In this document: piece after piece, positions 61,303 through 64,000 of the stretch
How the letters are laid out: every line of letters starts with the position of its first letter
Position numbering within the stretch: position 1 is the first letter of the stretch
Assembly: GCA_964593705.1 (NCBI GenBank)
Contig: CAZQIV010000003.1
Coordinates: forward strand, 1 to 64,000
Direction: 5' to 3'
Length of the DNA: 64,000 bases
Origin: SABY01 sp964593705
GTDB taxonomy: Bacteria > Bacteroidota > Bacteroidia > Bacteroidales > 4484-276
Made by a program: the position numbers and the translations under genes
Notes under the pieces: model-generated
Databases searched by the model: none
Seen by the model: only the letters and a program-made list of their open reading frames with translations
What the model was told of the DNA's origin: nothing

Positions 61303-62298
61303 CTATGTTCTTATTTTTTCTAAGGTTTTAAGCGCATATCCCTTTGAATGGGAATGACCGATAAAACCATACAATGCCATCACACTTTGCGAAAATTCCG
61401 CTTGACTTATTTCCCCCTCTTCTACCTCCCATATTTTTGTTTTCAATTTTTGTTCAAAACGCTTTTTACTCCGTTGGCTGAGTCGAGTTTTATCGGGGAA
61501 TATCCTAAACCCGAGAAACGTAAGCCCGTGTTCTACTTTATTAATGATTGGGGGTTTAAGCTGCAGTTGTAAATTTTGATTAATAAATGTTGTAAATCGT
61601 TCACCTGCATCCAAAAGCTCATCACGCGAATTGCCCCACAAAACCATGTCGTCCATGTAGCGCACGTAGCCTTTTAAATATAATTTTTCTTTGGCAAAAT
61701 GATCGGCCAGGGCAAGGTAATGATTGGCAAAATACTGGCTTGTAAGATTCCCTATGGGTACGCCGTAAGCTCTTTGACTATTATAGCTTTGAATAATTTG
61801 ATGAAACAAACGCAAAACTTTCTGATCTTTAAACCTCCGATTAAGCAGCATAAAAAGAATATCGTGGTCGATGCTATCGAAATATTTCCTGACATCCAGT
61901 TTCAAAAACCATCGATGCTGTTTTTGAAAATATTCAGCTTTTGCTTTGGCAGTAAAAGTGCCTTTATTTAAACGACAGGCATAGCTATCCGAAATCTGAA
62001 ACGACTCGAATACCGGATGGCAAACATTCATCAAGGCATGTTGCAGCACACGCTCGCGAAATGAAGAGGCACAGATAAGCCGTTCTTTGGGGTCGAATAT
62101 CTTAAAATAGTGATAATCGCCCACACGCACCTTTTCGTTTAAAAGCTCCTCGCGAAGCATTAGCAGATTTTTATCCAGATTTTTTGCAAACATCTGCACT
62201 TCCGGTTTTGCAAACTTCCCCTTTTGGGCTTTATAATATGCCAGCCTCAAATTATCAGGTTCGGCAATTTTAAAATAAAGCTTTCCGGCACGAATCAT
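61303..62298 (-). CDS. DGR-type reverse transcriptase, copy 2
   Basis: Encodes the same 331-residue protein as copy 1 (motif A 'LDVRKYFDSID', 'GNLTSQ', 'YMDD'). Coupled to the HRDC gene by an ATGA overlap and followed by TR2. The absence of any difference implies recent duplication or gene conversion, or strong constraint. Confidence 0.95.
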   Translation of the reverse strand: MIRAGKLYFKIAEPDNLRLAYYKAQKGKFAKPEVQMFAKNLDKNLLMLREELLNEKVRVGDYHYFKIFDPKERLICASSFRERVLQHALMNVCHPVFESFQISDSYACRLNKGTFTAKAKAEYFQKQHRWFLKLDVRKYFDSIDHDILFMLLNRRFKDQKVLRLFHQIIQSYNSQRAYGVPIGNLTSQYFANHYLALADHFAKEKLYLKGYVRYMDDMVLWGNSRDELLDAGERFTTFINQNLQLQLKPPIINKVEHGLTFLGFRIFPDKTRLSQRSKKRFEQKLKTKIWEVEEGEISQAEFSQSVMALYGFIGHSHSKGYALKTLEKIRT

Positions 62299-62783
62299 TT
62301 GGGCTCATTTAGAAGCGGGTTTACAATTCCTTTTTTACTATTATCGGAATAAAATGCCACGAGGCGTTTTCCGAAACGTTCTGCCTTTTTATGGCCAATC
62401 CCGTTTACGGTGGTCAGGCTATTTTCGTTAATTTCGGGCAGGCGGGCCACATTGGCCAGTTCTTCGTTGGTAAACACGGCGTAAACCGGTAAGCCATCTT
62501 CGGCGGCAATGGCTTTTCTACCTTCGCGCAGGCAGCTATATTTCGTAAAAGTTTCCTCATCCAACACTTCACGGTAGTCGATACGATCGTTTTGTTTCTT
62601 TTCCTGTTGCAACGATTTTGGCGAATCGAGGTATTTTACTGAGAAATGCCAGGCTACTCCGTTGTTGTTATTCGCCAATTGGTGCCATACCTCTAACACA
62701 CGGTGGCTACGCAAAAATTTATTCAGTTCTTCACCAGCATTTTCGATGTCGTTTACCGGAATATTAAAAAATTTGAATTGCAT
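62295..62783 (-). CDS. HRDC-domain DGR accessory protein, copy 2
   Basis: The same 162-residue protein as copy 1. Its start codon marks the exact end of the duplicated block. The upstream sequence is a REP-like repeat of the transposase element, so this copy has a different leader from copy 1 and its expression may differ. Confidence 0.9.
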   Translation of the reverse strand: MQFKFFNIPVNDIENAGEELNKFLRSHRVLEVWHQLANNNNGVAWHFSVKYLDSPKSLQQEKKQNDRIDYREVLDEETFTKYSCLREGRKAIAAEDGLPVYAVFTNEELANVARLPEINENSLTTVNGIGHKKAERFGKRLVAFYSDNSKKGIVNPLLNEPK

Positions 62784-62796
62784 AATTTTTAATATT

Positions 62797-62990
62797 TTAG
62801 AAGGGCGTAAACGCCCTCGTACTATTTTTTCATTTTAATTTTAATCCCCGGGCTAAAGCCCGGGGCTATGGAATTATGGCCCAGCTGTTCATAGCCCGAC
62901 CGTTCACGGTTTCATAGCCCAGCCGTTCATGGTTTCATAGCCCAGCCGTTCACGACTGGGACTTAAAAACGCCCTCCCAAAAAAAATCAT
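62797..62990. repeat. REP-like repeat cluster, left of the transposase
   Basis: Starts 'agggcgtaaacgccctcg', contains 'ccccgggctaaagcccgggg' and about three 21-base units of the type 'catagcccagccgttcac'. The same order of parts recurs at 63478-63680, so the transposase gene is flanked by direct repeats made of palindromes. Confidence 0.85.
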
Positions 62991-63006
62991 GAGGGTGTTT
63001 ACACCC

Positions 63007-63468
63007 TTATTTTCCTGCAAAATTTCCATTGTCAAAATCAATATCATTGGCAATAAGAAATTTTCTGATCTCTTCTGCAAACGAAAATTTTTGATGATGT
63101 GTTTGCTGATTGAAGATATAATTCCTGACAGTGTGTATCTGACTGTGTGAAACTGAAAAAACGCTGAAGCCCTCTTGCCATGCAAACTTTTGTGTAATAA
63201 AATCGTGACTGTTGATCCAGTGTGAAGATTCTCCCTTGATTTGGTTGGCAACTTTTGATGCGCTCATTATCGGTTTTTGACCGACCAGCAAATGGAAATG
63301 GTCGGAAATGCCATTGGCAGTATCCACATAAATATCTCCGCCTGTGGGATATTTTTCTTTAAAATGCCCAATGAGTTGGGGGATGAGGGTTTTGCTGATG
63401 ATGTGTTCGCGATTTTTTGTTGACCAGATGTAGTGCATCCAAATTTTTGAATAAGTGTGAGCCATCAT
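63007..63468 (-). CDS. REP-associated tyrosine transposase (IS200-like, Y1 type)
   Basis: A 153-residue single-domain HUH transposase. 'YSKIWMHYIWSTKNREHIIS' at the start, the metal-binding 'GISDHFHLLVG' (HFH) and the catalytic-tyrosine helix 'SQIHTVRNYIFNQQTHHQKF' are all present. Members related to RAYTs process single-stranded REP hairpins and help spread them. Flanked here by two REP clusters, it resembles a RAYT/REP unit. It lies between the DGR target gene and the DGR cassettes. Confidence 0.9.
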   Translation of the reverse strand: MMAHTYSKIWMHYIWSTKNREHIISKTLIPQLIGHFKEKYPTGGDIYVDTANGISDHFHLLVGQKPIMSASKVANQIKGESSHWINSHDFITQKFAWQEGFSVFSVSHSQIHTVRNYIFNQQTHHQKFSFAEEIRKFLIANDIDFDNGNFAGK

Positions 63469-63477
63469 AAATTGTTT

Positions 63478-63680
63478 TTAAAAGGGCGTAAACGCCCTCG
63501 TATTATTTGTTCATTTTAATTTTAATCCCCGGGCTGAAGCCCGGGGCTATGGAATTATAGCCCAGCTGTTCATAGCCCAGCCGTTTACGCTTTCATAGCC
63601 CAACCGTTTATGGATTCATAGCCCAGCCGTTCACGGCTGGGATTGAAATGCACGCACCCCATACCTGCAGGGCGTTTACG
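63478..63680. repeat. REP-like repeat cluster, right of the transposase
   Basis: Direct copy of the cluster at 62797, with 'agggcgtaaacgccctcg', 'ccccgggctgaagcccgggg' and the 21-base units, ending in 'gcagggcgtttacgccct'. Confidence 0.85.
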
Positions 63681-63694
63681 CCCTTTCACCCTTG

Positions 63695-63772
63695 TAGGGT
63701 TTGCCCCACGAAATTGTCTTGTTACGCTCCATTCCATTTCGCTCCACTTGCCAATTTCGGGGGGCAAACCTG
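63695..63772. repeat. Inverted repeat downstream of the DGR target
   Basis: 'gggtttgccccacgaaattg' and 'caatttcggggggcaaacc' are imperfect reverse complements about 33 bases apart. Confidence 0.75.
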
Positions 63773-63802
63773 CCTGCCTGCATAACTCAAACCAGGGGTG
63801 AA

Positions 63803-64000
63803 CTATTGGGCAGGCATGGCCAGGCGGAAGCCGACGCCGTAGTCACTGCCAGTCGGGGAGTAGCCGTAGCGGTACGACACCCGGCAGCCCGTAGCGCTGT
63901 TGCCCCAGCTCCCGCCACGTATCAAGCGGTAGGAGCCCGAAATAGGTCCCGTTGGATTATTACTTCCGGTAGGAAAGGTATTGCCCCACCAATCACCGCA
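63803..64000 (-). CDS. DGR target protein, FGE-sulfatase/C-type-lectin fold, C-terminal 65 residues
   Basis: Only the 3' end is in the window; the rest lies beyond the right edge. The visible protein starts 'CGDWWGNTFPTGSNNPTGPI', continues 'SGSYRLIRGGSW' and ends 'VGFRLAMPAQ', the typical C-terminus of formylglycine-generating-enzyme-like proteins with a C-type-lectin fold. This fold is the commonest DGR target scaffold. The last 38 codons before the stop overlap the variable repeat. It probably binds a ligand, but neither signal peptide nor location can be seen. Confidence 0.93.
   Translation of the reverse strand, partial: CGDWWGNTFPTGSNNPTGPISGSYRLIRGGSWGNSATGCRVSYRYGYSPTGSDYGVGFRLAMPAQ
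63808..63920 (-). repeat. DGR variable repeat VR
   Basis: 113 bp at the 3' end of the target gene, aligned without gaps to TR1/TR2. 20 substitutions, all at template adenines: 13 codons change amino acid (12 asparagines to G, S, Y or D, and one I to V) and one change is silent. Several AAC codons changed at two positions (to GGC or TCC), as expected of adenine mutagenesis. Confidence 0.96.

Larger units (their letters stand above)
60833..62783. repeat. DGR cassette, copy 2 (1,951-bp direct repeat)
   Basis: Second copy of 58655-60605, offset 2,178 bases. Both flanks differ from those of copy 1, so it is not a simple repeated read at one place. It lies nearer to the target gene. Confidence 0.95.

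Noticed and set aside
59125..62298. Reverse transcriptases as retron or group II intron enzymes
   Set aside because: The motif GNLTSQ, the lack of a maturase domain, and the adjacent TR with a matching VR all point to a DGR; no msr/msd or intron RNA structure was seen.
1..64000. tRNA or rRNA genes
   Set aside because: I looked for cloverleaf-like and conserved rRNA segments and found none convincing; a tRNAscan-SE or Infernal run would settle this.

Overview
The window looks like a draft scaffold from an uncultured member of the Bacteroidetes, probably Bacteroidales-like. Several things point there: candidate promoters of the TTG-N19-21-TAnnTTTG type, a lipoprotein-rich RND efflux operon, DUF4783 and DUF5020 family genes, a short SerA with the Bacteroidetes-type active site, a split transketolase, a NfeD-FloA pair, and many palindromic dispersed repeats. 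Two runs of exactly 100 N (579-678 and 52096-52195) mark assembly gaps, both inside tandem repeats.

Layout. 1-2.8 kb: type I restriction-modification locus (hsdM, a GIY-YIG nuclease gene embedded in 21-bp repeats, and an hsdS that stops after its first half). 3-15.3 kb: accessory island, nearly all on the minus strand, made of toxin-antitoxin pairs (two PIN/antitoxin pairs, HigBA-like, HicAB), a Crp/Fnr-type regulator, an unexplained three-gene operon around a metallo-beta-lactamase-fold protein, and repeated attC-like elements placed just 3' of stop codons. 15.3-21.1 kb: adaptor/RND pump/outer-membrane-channel operon. 21.3-33.7 kb: housekeeping genes (cyclase, TerB-like, arginine deiminase, interrupted ferredoxin-NADP reductase, RlmN, RlmH, class-II cyclic nucleotide phosphodiesterase, membrane pyrophosphatase). 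34.1-39.7 kb: three N-terminally truncated RHS core genes with different C-termini and two small interleaved genes. 40-58 kb: serine biosynthesis (SerC, SerA, DUF1015), response regulator, OsmC, Nudix, ClpS-NfeD-FloA, a Rel-family protein whose hydrolase half is degenerate, a split transketolase with a VWA gene between the halves, and a purine nucleoside phosphorylase.

58.6-64 kb: the most notable system, a diversity-generating retroelement (DGR). On the minus strand, a formylglycine-generating-enzyme/C-type-lectin-fold target gene (5' part beyond the window) ends in a 113-bp variable repeat. Downstream are a REP-associated tyrosine transposase and then two copies of an HRDC-domain accessory gene, a DGR-type reverse transcriptase and an adenine-rich template repeat. 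Template and variable repeats differ at 20 positions, and all 20 are adenines in the template coding strand. The two 1,951-bp cassette copies read as identical although their flanks differ.

How they work together: in known DGRs the reverse transcriptase and its accessory protein copy the template RNA with adenine-specific errors, and the cDNA replaces the variable repeat in the target gene, diversifying a ligand-binding face. The sequence directly shows the signature of that process. The ligand, and the reason for carrying two cassettes, are unknown.
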